Assembly (NCBI RefSeq): GCF_039555335.1
Contig: NC_092636.1
Span: 56,041,706 to 56,105,705, forward strand
Direction: 5' to 3'
Length of the DNA stretch: 64,000 bases
Source of the DNA: Amphiura filiformis
Lineage: Eukaryota; Echinodermata; Ophiuroidea; Amphilepidida; Amphiuridae
Shown: positions 22,999 through 34,984 of the stretch, one piece after another
How positions within the stretch are numbered: position 1 is the first letter of the stretch
How the letters are laid out: each line of letters starts with the position of its first letter
Made by a program: the position numbers and the translations under genes
Notes under the pieces: model-generated
What the model was told of the DNA's origin: nothing
Database searches by the model: none
Seen by the model: only the letters and a program-made list of their open reading frames with translations

Positions 22999-25900
22999 TG
23001 TATTCATGAATGAAAGATTGACATTTCACAAGGTAATAGCTAGTAGTGCATATTATGTAATGGTGATTTTCTTGTCATTGAAGAAACAGGCTGCAAGACT
23101 ATAGGTGGTTTAGGATACCGGAAGCTAGAAATTGCAGGCATTAAATTTAAAAGCAGTGATTTTTGATAACTGGTGATACATAAATGACAGACTTTTCTTT
23201 ATCTCATTTCCCAATTTTTCTGTGGAATGGATCAAACAAAGATGAAATTTATTTTGACTTGTGACATACTTTGCAGGTGGACAGTGGGGAGGAGCATATG
23301 TCTCCCCAGTAAAAACCCCAAATTATGAAAATTTCCCTTATTATTTTTAGCTCAAAATTGGTTGATTTTGCTCCTTCTAAAATTCACTTTGCCCCCCCCC
23401 CCTTAAAAATTTCTTGTGCCAACACTTTTCATCAGTGGGCCCAGTACCCTTCACTACCAGTTGCTCTGCTCGAATGGCCATAGCAAGGCGAGCATATGTG
23501 ACCCGTTCTGACAAAACCAGGAACAAGTCGCATTTTTGACATTTCATGATTTGAATAAAAATGTAAGCATAATACAATAAGCTTTAAAATTATACCAAAA
23601 TTATGTATAACATCAATACTTTTCAAGATGTATAATTTTGTAAATGATACCTTGATATTTTAGTTCCCTGCCTTACACAGGATTGAATAGGGATTATCAT
23701 ACTTCAATTGTTAATTATTGATTAAATAAACTTCATTTTAACGCGGCTGTGTACTCTAGACATTGTTTCTTTCGCGAAATTGAGCTTTTTTGAAATTTAT
23801 TTACTTTGTTATGTTTTTTATAAATACAAGGAAAGAAAATCCAGATTTGTTAACGCCTAACTGCTCTATTTTATGGATTTTATTTCACTATTTCACTCGC
23901 TTCCGCAATTTAAAAGGAAAGAAAATCTTTGTTGTACCATCGGGTATCGCAAGCAACAACGAATCGCGTTTTGTAGACGCGCAATTTCTTAACGCACAGA
24001 TACGCTATGCATACGCAACGCTTATCTGCATGCGCGGCACATCTTATGGAAGCCCCACGGAAGCACTGATTTCATAGAAACCTAGCGGTCAAATGGCTCC
24101 GTTTTAGCTGATAAAAATTTTTTCAAGTTCTTTCCCCCGATTTAAACATCAAGATATGAATAGATTTCACCCAAACTTCTCAAGGGGCTGTGGATTTACC
24201 CGATGTTCACGTAATGTAAGGTAGAAAAATGAGAACTGCCGCATTCTCCTGTGAGCTTCGATCAAAGTGCAAAATGTGACCACTTTAAACTTCAACGGCC
24301 TTTATTTCAATGTTCATTTTCTCGGTAAAATGACGATTTAGGTATACGAAAACTCAATAAATACAGCATCTATAGGTAAGCAATTATGCTCATCATAAAA
24401 AGCATGATCGACTTAAGAAACGGTTTTCTCAGTTTTTTATATTTTGGTCTATTTCCGATTTTAGGCATCATTTTGTGCAAATGGGCGTTTGTGAATTTTC
24501 AATATCTAAATAAAAATCCCTTTAAAAGGGAATACCCAGGCCGCACGGAGGTCACATGACTGCACAACCCCTCCCCGGACTGCCCCACCTTAGCTCCACA
24601 TAGCTGCAAAGAGGTAGGCAGTGTATGCAGTAAGCCTATATAAAACACAGGTCTTCTGATCAGTCAAGAAGGTGGTGATTCAACCAAAGAACTAGTACTC
24701 CACAACTGAGCTATGATTGCTGAATAGACCTAAGTATATGAACTACCTGTATGCTACTAGCCATCTCATCTTAGCCCCGAATGCATACATACCCACCCGA
24801 AAACCAATAAAACACACCAGTCTAAATAATTCTTGTTTTGTTCATTTAAGTTACACATGTTTTAATCATGGTATAGGTGCGGCCACACACGCAAGCTATC
24901 TCGCGCTCTACATCATATAATATCTACTATACAATACAATACAATTATTATTATAATTAACATTATTCTTATTATTAACGTTGACATTGTGCATTATCAT
25001 TGACATTGTTGAAATTCTGGCGCATAAACTGTTAAATAATGTACTCACTTTAACAAAGCCTTTTGCCTGACATAATTGCTGCAAGTGCGCATATTAAAAA
25101 ATTAATAAATGAATTAAACAAATCGTGAATTTTGATATTCAAAATATTAAATACTTTCCACTTTCCACTGCTGATTCATATTCAAACGAAAACCGTCATG
25201 GTTTTTTATCATTTTGTTATCTAATAACTGCGATTCAACGCATATACACTGACACTGAAGGGGAACTGCCCAAGGATATAAAACACGAAACAGGTTATAT
25301 TAACCACGAGTTTATCATGAAGATAATGACCTTAATCTACCATTAACAACACAAATAAATAATAACTTTATCACATAAACATTGGAAATCAATAAATAGC
25401 TGACTTTGTGATCCAAGAGTGTCCTTTTGACAAATGTATACACTTAGAGGAACGAGAAAATTGATTGTAAAGAACAATAGCTGAAATTGGTGGAAAGAAA
25501 AAATCAGATTTTCAATCATCAAAAGATGCGAATGATAATGGCGTCATAATACATGCAATGAAACCAATGGCAAAACCCAAACGACCTTGGGATAGGCGAA
25601 AACAGAGAGAAAACCTGAACAAATCAGGAAAATACTCTGGAAATTCCTATCCGCCCCCGATGGCGACCAAGCGGTAACAGAACGACAAACATTTTTGGAA
25701 TGCTCCAAGGTCAATCACTAATTTTGACAATAACGAGCGAACAAGAGCAAAATATATCTCCTAATATAATTATTACGAATTACGAACTGCATGATATACA
25801 TGTATATATATATTATAGGACCCCGGGAAAAAAATGAATCGTGTGGCGTGGTGACCGCGAATGACTGATACACCCAAATTACCCCAACACAAAAACTTCT

Positions 25901-26079
25901 CGCATCACTACCCCATTTGCATAACACTAACTGATCGATCTCACACTTACGAAGAGATAACAATTCCCTTCTAAACACGTAACGAAGTGAATTTATCAAT
26001 ACTGGTACTACATGTTGCCCTCTGACTGCAGTCAGAGAACATCAGTCCCCATTATGCCAATATGTTTGTATTATGTGAA
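22999..26079. other. Mixed AT-rich DNA; one tRNA-like remnant
   Basis: No exon is supported. A tRNA-like stretch on the reverse strand (about 24665-24720) has TAGCTCAGTTGTGG, close to an A box, and GGTTGAATCACC, a poor B box. It lacks a credible cloverleaf and is at best a degraded SINE or tRNA pseudogene. A C-run lies at about 23390-23402. Confidence 0.35.
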
Positions 26080-26139
26080 CGGCAGGTTCGTTTTGCATAC
26101 CTGCATACTGCATATTTTTAGAGTTTCTTTGTGGCGAGT
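26080..26139 (+). repeat. Left arm of a 2.1-kb inverted pair
   Basis: CGGCAGGTTCGTTTTGCATA through TTTAGAGTTTCTTTGTGGCG is the near-perfect reverse complement of 28156-28215. The arms are about 60 bp and enclose about 2 kb that includes the TTAA foldback element. It may mark the ends of a larger non-autonomous element, or two insertions of one repeat in opposite orientation. Confidence 0.6.
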
Positions 26140-26864
26140 TGTAAGCATCAAATGTTGCATGATTGGGCATATATCGTAAACAAAATATAAACACATGATA
26201 TAGACACTTTTGTTTGATCCTTGGGCAGACATCTCAAAATTTGTGAGAGATGCTAATTAGATTGCATGACTGTACAATGCTCTGTGTCATGAGTGTGAAT
26301 TAATTTTCTGGGTGTCTGTATATGATCAGTCTAAAATGATTCAGTCAGCATCACCTTAACATAAACTATTTTATTTAGCACATGTCTGTCCTTGCCTCCT
26401 TGGCAAATATACAACAAAATACGCATTGTTTATGTAGATTAGTGATATCATATCCCATAATGCCTATCTTTGGATGGTCTATGCTTTTTACCATGGAATG
26501 TCACACTGAATGATGGGACATACTATGAAATCCAGATATATTTTCCGAAATATAGTTTGTATTCAAAATCTAGCAGTAAACCTGAGCCCTAACATTTGGT
26601 GAAGGGGTAAGGGGGGGAGAGGGGTATAACCAGAGGAAAAGTTAGTATCATAGGCCTATTTAATAATAGGGAACACAGGAACGTGGTATGGTAATTTTTG
26701 TATATGAATGAATGTTCATGAACTATAAATGAGGTAGGGTTTTTGTTTTTACTTCAATGTAAAATTTGCATTGTTAGTAGTTTCAGTCTTTTCCTACAGA
26801 AAGGAGCATAAGCAGGCCCCTTTTTTTTTCTTTTTCAAAATACGAGATTATGAGGGATAAATCC

Positions 26865-27532
26865 CTTAAGGGATCCAAAATGAGCGTTTATTGCGTTTCG
26901 ACAGTATTTTTTGTGGGACATGAGAGCACCTCAGACCTATCGAATTGCATTCTGAATACGAAGCATGTCTTTCTGATATCAAATAATTTTAATTTTTTTA
27001 AATCACAATATAATACAAATTTTATGACAAATTATAAAAATTTGATATTTTTCAAATTTTGATATATAACAGTCCTCGAAGTAAATTATATAAATCTAAT
27101 GATATATTCTTAAAGTGTAGGTAGCAGGGAGGAAAAGCTGACGGTCAATTGAAAATTTTGACCTTTCATATTGAAGATATGGACTTTTTCCCCAAAATAC
27201 CTATTTTTTGTTGGTGTTTTGGGGAAAAAATCCATATCTTCAATACGAAAGGTCAACATTTTCAATTGATCGTCGGCTTTTCATCCCACCTACATACACC
27301 TTAAAAGTATAAATCATCAGATTTATAAAGTTTACTTCAAGTACTGTTAAATATCAAAAATATCAATTTTAATGATTTGCCATAAAATGTGTATTAAATT
27401 GCGAATTTCAAAAATCAAAATTATTTGATATCAGAATGACATTCTTCGTATTCAGAATGCAATTCGATATGTCTGATGTGCTCTAATGTCCCAAAATAAA
27501 TACTGTCCAAACGCTCATACCCCAGCCCTTAA
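26865..27532. mobile_element. 668-bp foldback element flanked by TTAA
   Basis: Almost the whole element is one imperfect palindrome. The right half reads GAAAGGTCAACATTTTCAAT, TGATATCAGAATGACATTC, ATGTCTGATGTGCTCTAATG, then CGCTCATACCCCAGCCC. The left half is its complement, beginning GGGATCCAAAATGAGCG. TTAA occurs at both edges (26865-26868 and 27529-27532), the target used by piggyBac and Kolobok elements. The symmetry centre is near 27200. It has no coding capacity. Confidence 0.7.
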
Positions 27533-28155
27533 AGTACTGCAAAAAAATGTACGAAGCCTTCCTAAAGCAGGCCTAAAGCATTCCAAAATAATTTAAAAAT
27601 TTTAAAAAGCTGACAAACCTCAGAGGGAGAGTACGAGAACCAAAACGTTGCTTTTTTTCAGCCTACAATGGTGCCATGTAATTCATAAATAGTAAACATT
27701 TGGTGACCCCTTTTTGTTATTCAATTCTAAAGGGACTCATCAGTATAGTTAGTTCCTGTTTAATTTATAGGTTGATAACAAATGATACAATACATTGCTT
27801 GTTTGCAATGATACATTTTAAATAAAAATAGGAAATGGTACTGGATAAACCATTACACATGTATGGATAGTGTTTAAAGTCTGTTTGGATAATTATGTAG
27901 CCTTGGGGAAGTCCAGTAAAACTGTTAAGGTGACAGTGCAACTACTACATATCTTGGGGTGTTTTTATTTTCAAGTTATTTTAACGAAGTAAAACACACT
28001 CAATAACCGAACAAAATGAAAAATATCAACAAATTAAACGGAAGTGCACACCCATCCACCCTCTCTAGCTCTCCATGCACGCCACCACCACAAAGCTCGT
28101 ACCAACATCTCCAAAACATGCTCTCCAAATAAAGTAGCTTTAATATATTTTATAT

Positions 28156-28215
28156 ACTCGCCACTAAGAAACTCTAAAAATATGCAGTATGCAGGTATGC
28201 AAAACGAACCTGCCG
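28156..28215 (-). repeat. Right arm of a 2.1-kb inverted pair
   Basis: Reverse complement of 26080-26139, with a single short gap or mismatch near ACTAAGAAACTC. Confidence 0.6.
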
Positions 28216-29700
28216 TATATATGAATGCATGTGGTGTTACTATGCTATAGAACATTTGGCTCAGAGGTCACAGCTAGGATATCAATTTAAAGTAAATGAT
28301 TTGGTACATGAAGATCAATCAAAACTAATTATGAACTTGTGACGGCGAGATTTAGTGACCTTCTCTGTCAAACATTGCACAGATTCTCATGTTGAGTATT
28401 GTGAGTGAGAATGTTTCACTGGCAAATGCTTAATCAATACTTAAGTGGAATAACTTGCATGATGGGAGCAGGAGGATGTTTTACAATTAATTTAGTGTCC
28501 GATTATAATAGGTTCCTTCTAATGGTTCCTTCTAATTCAGTCTGTGATGAGAACAACAATGCAATTCAAATCATAGATGTTTAAGAAGTGTGACCTCAGA
28601 CCAGCCAGCCAGCTAGCCAAGTTCATGAATTAGTGGCCATGGCCATTCACGGTCAACTTTCATATTGCAACATCATCCCTATATGTCAAAAAATAACTTC
28701 ATAGGCTACAGAACAGCTGTAGGAATAATTGTCATGGGGACTTGAATGAGGTTAATATTCCACCCATTCCCTGGGTAAAGTCAAGCTCTACTGAATATAG
28801 TTTTATGAATTTTGTCATGGGGAGTGAGGTTAGTTTTTAGTAGCCTGCAGATCCATTAGATACTCTGCATTATCCTGTAAAATAATTTTAATGAGGACGA
28901 AGCAAATGCATTTGGCTACTTCGTTTCAAAGTAGCCAATTTGGGTTCAAAGGACAAGGTCTAAACTGAATGTAATATCACCCAGGGCTGAAGCCTGGGTG
29001 AAAAAAATAAGGCCAATATCAAAAAACTAAAAAAACGTTTTTGGAATGGTGTCTCAAGATTAAGAAAAAAACAAAACAAAATTTTTTGGAAAGAGTGTTT
29101 TTTTGTTATGATGTACCGAACAAAACTTGCCAAAAACTCACGTTTTTGTGATTTTCTTCATAATTGTTGTTTTTACACCATTTTTATATTAAGATTCATT
29201 GATGCATTGCCTTTATAAAAATGTCTACTTTTATATGTCTTGCGTGAATAATTACAAAGTTATGGCACTTTTACTACATGCGTATCTGAGAGTACACAGC
29301 TACCTTAATAAGTACTTTCAAGGATTTGAAAGTTCACTTACAGTCAAATAACATGAAATTAAGAATTTCAAAATTTGATTTTTTTTTTTAAATGGGAATG
29401 TCATTTTTAAAGGCCTATATCTCAAAAACATACCTGGCGACTTATCCCGGGTTTTGTTGGAGCTGGTCACATATACATGTAAGTAGCCCTCCAAAGTCAA
29501 ATAAAACGGGCATCAGAAAGAAGAAAAAAAGCATCAAAGTCAAATAAAAATGGCATATAAATGCTGTTTTATTATTATTATTATTATCAGTATAATTTGT
29601 AAAACATGTTCATGCAGTATAATTTGTTCACCATTCTGCATGCACTGTAAAAGTATTTATTAGAGGAAATAAGTCATGATCTTTCGTAGGTAACATGTAC
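28216..29700. other. DNA upstream of the F-box coding exon; no gene seen
   Basis: AT-rich, without exons. CACCCAGGGC and GCCTGGGTG at 28979-29001 form a small hairpin. An ATT microsatellite lies at 29569-29588. If the gene has an upstream non-coding exon, this is intron. Confidence 0.4.
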
Positions 29701-29734
29701 TGTGCCTAATTTTATCTGTATTTTCATTTCAGCC

Positions 29735-30012
29735 ATGGCACCAATAACCCGTTCTATGTGTGTGAGAGCCAAAAGACCAACAAAATCTTCAAGTTCAAGT
29801 GTAAGAAAAAGCACAAAGAAACAAAGTGGTGTTGTGGCAACAAGAACTTCATCAAAACACAAGAAACATACAGATGACAAAGCTTCATCATCTAGTAGTT
29901 GTTCAAAAGATGATGAGGAAGAAGAGATCTTTCCAGCTGATTTACTTCCAGAATGGGTGCTAGTTCATATCTTTTCATTTCTCAGTGTCAAAGAGAAATG
30001 TAGATTAACACG
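29735..30012 (+). CDS. F-box protein gene, coding exon 1
   Basis: Encodes residues 1-92 plus two bases of codon 93. The ATG at 29735 lies two bases after a strong acceptor (TTTTCATTTCAG ending at 29732), so an upstream 5' UTR exon is expected. Residues 5-50 are Lys/Arg/Ser-rich (possible nuclear signal, disordered) and 59-64 are acidic. An F-box starts at about residue 66 with the LLPEWVLVHIFSFL signature. The exon ends at ACACG|GTGAGT (GT at 30013) in phase 2. F-box domains bind Skp1 in SCF (Cullin-1) ubiquitin ligases, bringing substrates for ubiquitination. The F-box is split by the intron and completed by either downstream exon. Length and layout resemble small FBXL-type proteins such as FBXL12, but this is by memory of the family only. 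Confidence 0.85.
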
Positions 30013-30063
30013 GTGAGTTTTGTCTGACCCAAAAATATATGAATTTCTAAGAAAAGTTTCAAC

Positions 30064-30283
30064 AACTTTCAACAGAAACTAAAGGCAAATAAATAAATAT
30101 TTACCTGCTAATATTTTCGGTAACTAACTGTAACCATCCTCAGGCAGTAATGACTGCCTGACTGTCGTCTTCACACTTGGATGATTTTGGTGTTTCATTA
30201 CTGCCTGAGGATGGTAACAGTTAGTTACCGAAAATATTAGCAGGTAAATATTTATTAATTTGCCTTCAGTTTCAGTTGAAAGT
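30064..30283. mobile_element. 220-bp intronic MITE with about 85-bp arms
   Basis: The left arm (AACTTTCAACAGAAACT, GGCAAAT, TTACCTGCTAATATTTTCGG, CCATCCTCAGGCAGTAATGA) is matched closely by its complement ending at 30283. The loop is about 40 bases. Located in the first intron of the F-box gene, it would form a stable hairpin in the pre-mRNA. Confidence 0.7.
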
Positions 30284-31039
30284 TTTAAAATTTTCTTGGT
30301 TATTATAACTACCGGAACGTATGTGCCTACATAGCCATACTACTTATATAAAAAAAAATTTAAATGAAAAATCTTCACTTTTTCAGATTTTTTTGAGACA
30401 ATTTGGAAAAATGCCTCATATCTAAACAAGTCGATCTGAATTTTGCATCTCAAATCTATACCAAAAAGCCTGCAATGCATCCCAAATCTGCCACTCATCC
30501 TAGACTAATTCCAATCAGCCGTCTACACTTCGCATGTACTGTGTATGCTTCGTAGTGACGACTGATTATCTTACAGCCAATATCATGACGGACTTCTGAA
30601 AACTATTCAATGCGACTTTGGTTGTGCGCCGTAGCGCGACTGACTAGCGGCGCCCGTGTACCGCGTCGTTGTACCACGCCGCTGTGACAAATTCGCGCTC
30701 TGAACTTCTAAAAACAACAAACTCAGTCAAAAGGTCAATTTAGACACAACTGCGCATGCTCTATGCCACAGGAATCCTGTTGCAAAATCCGTCACTTTTT
30801 TTCCACGTAGTTTTCTCAGTCGTCAATCCAGACGGTTGACGACTGAGGGCAGCAGTCTACACTCATCCCTGTACCCACCATTCCACTAAAAAAACCTAGG
30901 TACTATAAAGTCATTACATAATATTTGAAACTATGAATCATTGTTCATAGAGTGGGAGAAAATGGTTGCCTGGTCTTGCATGGATTGTAGTGTCATGTAG
31001 TGTGTTTTTGTGTCTGGATTGCTAAGTGGGTTGTGCCAG

Positions 31040-31215
31040 TTGAAATCCATACACCCCCTATGGAAGATGTGACCTTAGTTTCCCACAGAGGGGGTGTAAA
31101 TTTCAAATGAAGTCTTCCATTCAGGTAACCCCATTTGAAATTCACACTCCCTGTGTGGAAGATCAAGGTTATGTCTTCTATAGGGGGTGTGTGGATTTTA
31201 TCTGGAATAGCGCAT
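31040..31215. mobile_element. Intronic MITE with ATACACCCCCTATGGAAG ends
   Basis: GAAATCCATACACCCCCTAT (31049-31068) is matched by ATAGGGGGTGTGTGGATTTT (31180-31199). Internal words GTGGAAGAT and CATTTGAAATTCACACTCCC also recur in the element at 33985-34275, so both belong to one family. It sits in the F-box gene intron. Confidence 0.55.
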
Positions 31216-31907
31216 TAGGCAGTGAAATTGTATTTGCCAAGATTTCATAGCTACCCCAAACCTAGGGGTATGATTTTGGGCAAGAGTTTAAAGGTGTGGG
31301 TTTGGGTTATGATTAGTAGATAATTTTTTGTCATTGTCCTTCATGATCATAATTTGCATAATATATTCATTTTCTTGCATGCCATTTCTTATATTTATTA
31401 CGTTATGTAACAGGGGCAAAATGCCTGTTCTGTAAACCCAACCAGCCCAGATTTTACATTTGGGATTTTATATTTTATTAGTATTTCTTTTTACAATTTT
31501 ACTAAAATCATCAGAATATAAAATCAGCTGGGATTTTTTTTACTAAAATTGATTAATTTTGACTCAAAATATGTTTGCAAAATATCTAATTTTTGCCATA
31601 TTTTTCAAGCTTTTTGTAATGAAAAATCCTGACCCTACTTGAAAAGTTTTCCTATTAAAGGTTTTTTTTTTCTTTTTTGCCTTATTTACATATATACATA
31701 AATACATATTTTTAAATAGATCTTTTAGTTGCATGTACAGGTGTGCACATACACTATGATACACATACTTTAGTCTTGTTATATCTTTCTTCACATAATG
31801 TTGATGTATATGTCTGAGCATGGTTGTTTCAGTATTGCATGAACTTGGGTACTATACAATGATGCCACTGTACACAATATGTCTATCATTTTGTCTATTT
31901 ATTCCAG

Positions 31908-32382
31908 TGTATCCAAACGATGGAGGTTCTTAATCAAAGATCCTCGCTTGTGGAGACTGGTCACAGACAGCCCAGATGACTCTGGCGATCTGTTGAAATT
32001 CATGCGAGCTTATCTGGGCAAATCCTTGTGGTGCTTCAGACCAAACACGATGACAACAGCCGGACTCAGACTGCTCGAGTCTCGGTGTCCAAACCTCACA
32101 TACCTGCTTGTTGCATTCAGTGACAAAACACTTCACCATTTCGCTCACTTAGATATAGACTATCTTCCCACTATTGAAAATGTCATCATCAAAGGTACTA
32201 AGACAAAGAGTGGCGTGGTGGGAGATAAGAGACGGCTTGTTTTCTATCTCGTTTCGGTGAGAGATTCTACCAATGTTAACCTACCGGTGGATGGATTTGA
32301 CGAGTTGTCTTTAATTTCTAGAAGACCAAATCCAGACCAACAAGATGTTAATTATCAGCTTGCACTTCATCATATTCTGTGA
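31908..32382 (+). CDS. F-box protein gene, alternative terminal exon 2a
   Basis: Acceptor CTATTTATTCCAG ends at 31907. The first base completes the split arginine codon (CG|T), and the frame runs VSKRWRFLIKDPRLW onward for 157 residues to TGA at 32380-32382. VSKRW..LIKDPRLW completes the F-box. The next part (LLKFMRAYLG, LRLLESRCPNLTYLLV) has the leucine-rich-repeat look of FBXL proteins and is the likely substrate-binding side. The joined protein is about 250 aa. The last ~90 residues differ from exon 2b. Possible poly(A) signals AATAAA lie at 32517-32522 and 32735-32740, before exon 2b, consistent with an independent 3' end. Confidence 0.8.
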
Positions 32383-32964
32383 TCATCTGTTTCTGTAACT
32401 AAAACATATTTCTTCTTGTGACATCGTTTCAAGTTGAATCTTGTGCGGAATTATACAAACTCAAGTTGTGTAAAGCAGTTTTTGCAGTCTTATGAAGAGT
32501 TTTTCAACATAGTAGAAATAAAGGATTTGGTCATTTGACTTCTTGTATATATAAAGAAAGAGGTGCTTTCATCTTGGTGGAACAAATTCACTTCTACATC
32601 TGTTAAATGTACAATTAACTTTTTGATCATGACATTGACATTACAAGTTGTTTACTCTACCACCATATAAAAGTACATTGTACATCGGTACCTATATTTT
32701 ACAGCTTTATGACTCTCATTCCTGAAAACTCTGAAATAAACTTCATCTCATGGTTCCTCTACAATTTATATCCATGGAAACATCACAAGGAAAAATAATT
32801 ATGCAGCAATATTTTATGTCATAAAGTGATGCTCACATACATTGTAACATGCACAGGTCACAACCAGTGCTTAATAGAATGAAGTACTGAATGCAATGAC
32901 TTTTCTTTTTCAACATCAAAAATTGACCATTTTTGTTTCATTTCTTGATTTATTGTTTTTGCAG

Positions 32965-33445
32965 CGTATCAAAAAAATGGAGTCTCCTAGTTAAAGATCC
33001 ACGGTTGTGGAGATTAGTCACAGACAGTCCGCAAGGATCAGGAGATCTCCTAAAATTCATCCGGACTTTTCTAGGAAATTCTTTGTGGTGTTTCATTCCA
33101 AAGACACTCACAGCAGCTGGTCTTAAGCTGTTAGAGAACAGATGTCCCCACCTTAAATACCTCCTGGTTAACTACACATTCCTGACACAGGCACAGCACT
33201 TCCGTCATTTAAATCTTGGACTGTACTTTCCGGTGAAAGCCAACGGTGTCATTCTAAGAATACCATTGAGTCCTGTGGATAAAGATCTGGTGGGATTTCT
33301 TGTAGTGTCAAAGAACCTGAAGAGAGTTGACTGGAATATCATTCAACGTTATGAAGAGTTTGCACCAATAGTGAAGATGATGGCCGAGGTGAAAAAGGAA
33401 AAAGGGAGTGTTGAAGATTTTGTGAGAATGATTTCTCATGAGTAA
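32965..33445 (+). CDS. F-box protein gene, alternative terminal exon 2b
   Basis: Acceptor TTGTTTTTGCAG ends at 32964. The same split codon is completed (CG|C), giving VSKKWSLLVKDPRLW and 159 residues to TAA at 33443-33445. The first ~70 residues are clearly paralogous to exon 2a (LWRLVTDSP, GDLLKF, FLGNSLWCF, LKLLENRCPHLKYLLV), while the C-terminal half has diverged (VDWNIIQRYEEFAPIV, then a charged EVKKEKGSVEDFV tail). It has its own stop. The nearest clear AATAAA is at 34459-34464, about 1 kb downstream. Selection of 2a or 2b would give two proteins sharing the F-box start but with different substrate surfaces. Alternatively 2b, or 2a, could be an unused duplicate; both frames are intact. 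Confidence 0.8.
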
Positions 33446-33984
33446 AAGGAAACAATTGAAAAAGTGTTGTGGTATTATAGTACAGGTACAGAAGGTCACT
33501 TAATCAATCTGCAAACTCTACATGCGAAAAAACATCTAGCAGGAAATAATTGAGAGGTGGAAAAACAAAAAGAGTATGTGTAAAGAGCGCCTATCAACAT
33601 GTTGCTATTTTCATTTCCTGTAATAAGACGGGATTATATGTTTTTCTTTTCTAATTTTGGTACAAGACAATGTACAGATATGAAGATCCAAGTTTATTTT
33701 TTGTATGTAACTTGTAAGATTTCTGGTGAGCAGTGTTTGAAATTTACACAGGCCCTTGGGCCCAAAAGCGAGTGAAAATCAATGCGGGGTCATGGAAGCG
33801 CTACATTGCAGGCTGACAGTGAAGTTTTGGCACAGCAAGACAGACTCAATGCTAACTTGAATATCAAATTCATAGCAAAATTACCTGTTTTGATTTACAA
33901 GTCTAAAAAACTGTCACAATGTGAACATGTGTAACATTAAATTCCACAATGTGAGTTTAGGCCTGTGAAAATTGACGAGGACCT
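33446..33984. other. Probable 3' UTR and downstream DNA of exon 2b
   Basis: No further coding exon is seen. AT-rich, consistent with 3' UTR sequence; the transcript end cannot be placed exactly. Confidence 0.35.
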
Positions 33985-34275
33985 GTATATTTTAAACTTG
34001 ATGAGTTTAAAATCCACACTACCCTTGTGGAAGATTTTGGAAATATCTTATTAGGAGTATGAATATAAAATGGAATGAGCACATTAAGCAGCTCCATTTG
34101 AATGTCATACACCCTTTGAGAAAGATTCAACCTGAATCTTAAACAGAGGGAGAGTGAGTTTCAAATATAGTAAAATGTGCTAATTCCATTTGAAATTCAT
34201 ACTCCCTCTGTGGAAGATATTTCCAAAATCTTCCACAGGGTTAGTATTCATTAAGCCATTTTAAATGGAATAGCA
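33985..34275. mobile_element. Second, diverged copy of the TGGAAGAT-type MITE
   Basis: AAAATCCACACTACCCTTGT with GGAAGATTTTGGAAATAT near 34009-34047 is matched in reverse by ATATTTCCAAAATCTTCCAC with AGGGTTAGTATTCATT at 34207-34243. It shares CCATTTGAAATTCA and CTCCCTCTGTGGAAGAT words with the element at 31040-31215. Possibly within the 3' UTR of the F-box gene. Confidence 0.5.
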
Positions 34276-34605
34276 TCAAATTCTACCTAATAAGCACCCA
34301 AAACTTGTGTCTTTTAAGGTGGGTGCTTGCTGTTTACCCTTATGAAATTCAAGCTTGATACATGTAATTGCATTATGATGCAGCCATTACAATGTGATGA
34401 CCATGTTTTTTTCTGCCATATGATTTAATTTTGAGTTTGAGCCAATTTTATCTTTTTAAATAAATACATTGAAAGGGTGCATTTGAGAGATGTAGAAGTT
34501 CTTAGGGTGCTAATTTAGGAGTGGGTGCTAATTAGATTGAATACAGTATACTCATGTTCACTGAGTTTGGTTTTGTGTGTCTGTTATATTGGAATATGAT
34601 TAACT

Positions 34606-34970
34606 GGTGGCTCAGTGGTTACGAGGACACAGCAGTGGTTACGAGGACGTGGCTCAGTGGAACGAGGACACGGTGGCTCAGTGGTTCCGGCCTTGGACTC
34701 ATAAACTGAGAGCTTGCTCAACGTGCGTTGGTTCGAGTCCCCGCCCCACCACCGTGTTCCACCCTTGGGCAAGGCGCTTTGCCTCGCTTGCCTCACCCCA
34801 CCCAGGTGTAATGGGAAGCTGTTAGGGGTAGTCACAGTCGTTGTACTGATGAACCCTGCGCCAATTGTAGGCTGCAAACGTGGTTCCAACATATTCTAAT
34901 AACGGCGGAATAAATGTAAAGCGCTTTGAGGCTGTTTACGGCATAAAGCGCTATCTACATTTATTTTATT
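34606..34970 (+). repeat. tRNA-derived SINE with iterated A-box head
   Basis: A box TGGCTCAGTGGT at 34674-34685 and B box GGTTCGAGTCC at 34730-34740 match Pol III consensus and normal tRNA spacing. Upstream, the head is repeated three times as variants of GTGGCTCAGTGGTTACGAGG between 34606 and 34680. The 3' tail AAAGCGCTTTGAGGCTGTTT...AAAGCGCTAT at 34917-34955 is shared with the fragment at 3014-3052. The open frames of 60-100 codons over it are not genes. Confidence 0.75.
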
Positions 34971-34984
34971 TATCATATATTTCA

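Noticed and set aside
24665..24720. tRNA gene on the reverse strand
   Set aside because: The A box is acceptable but the B box is poor and there is no stem pairing.
34674..34746. Functional tRNA gene
   Set aside because: A and B boxes are good, but the rest does not make a convincing cloverleaf and the unit carries a SINE body and tail shared with another locus.
34584..34899. 60-102 residue ORFs on both strands
   Set aside because: Lie wholly in the tRNA-derived SINE.
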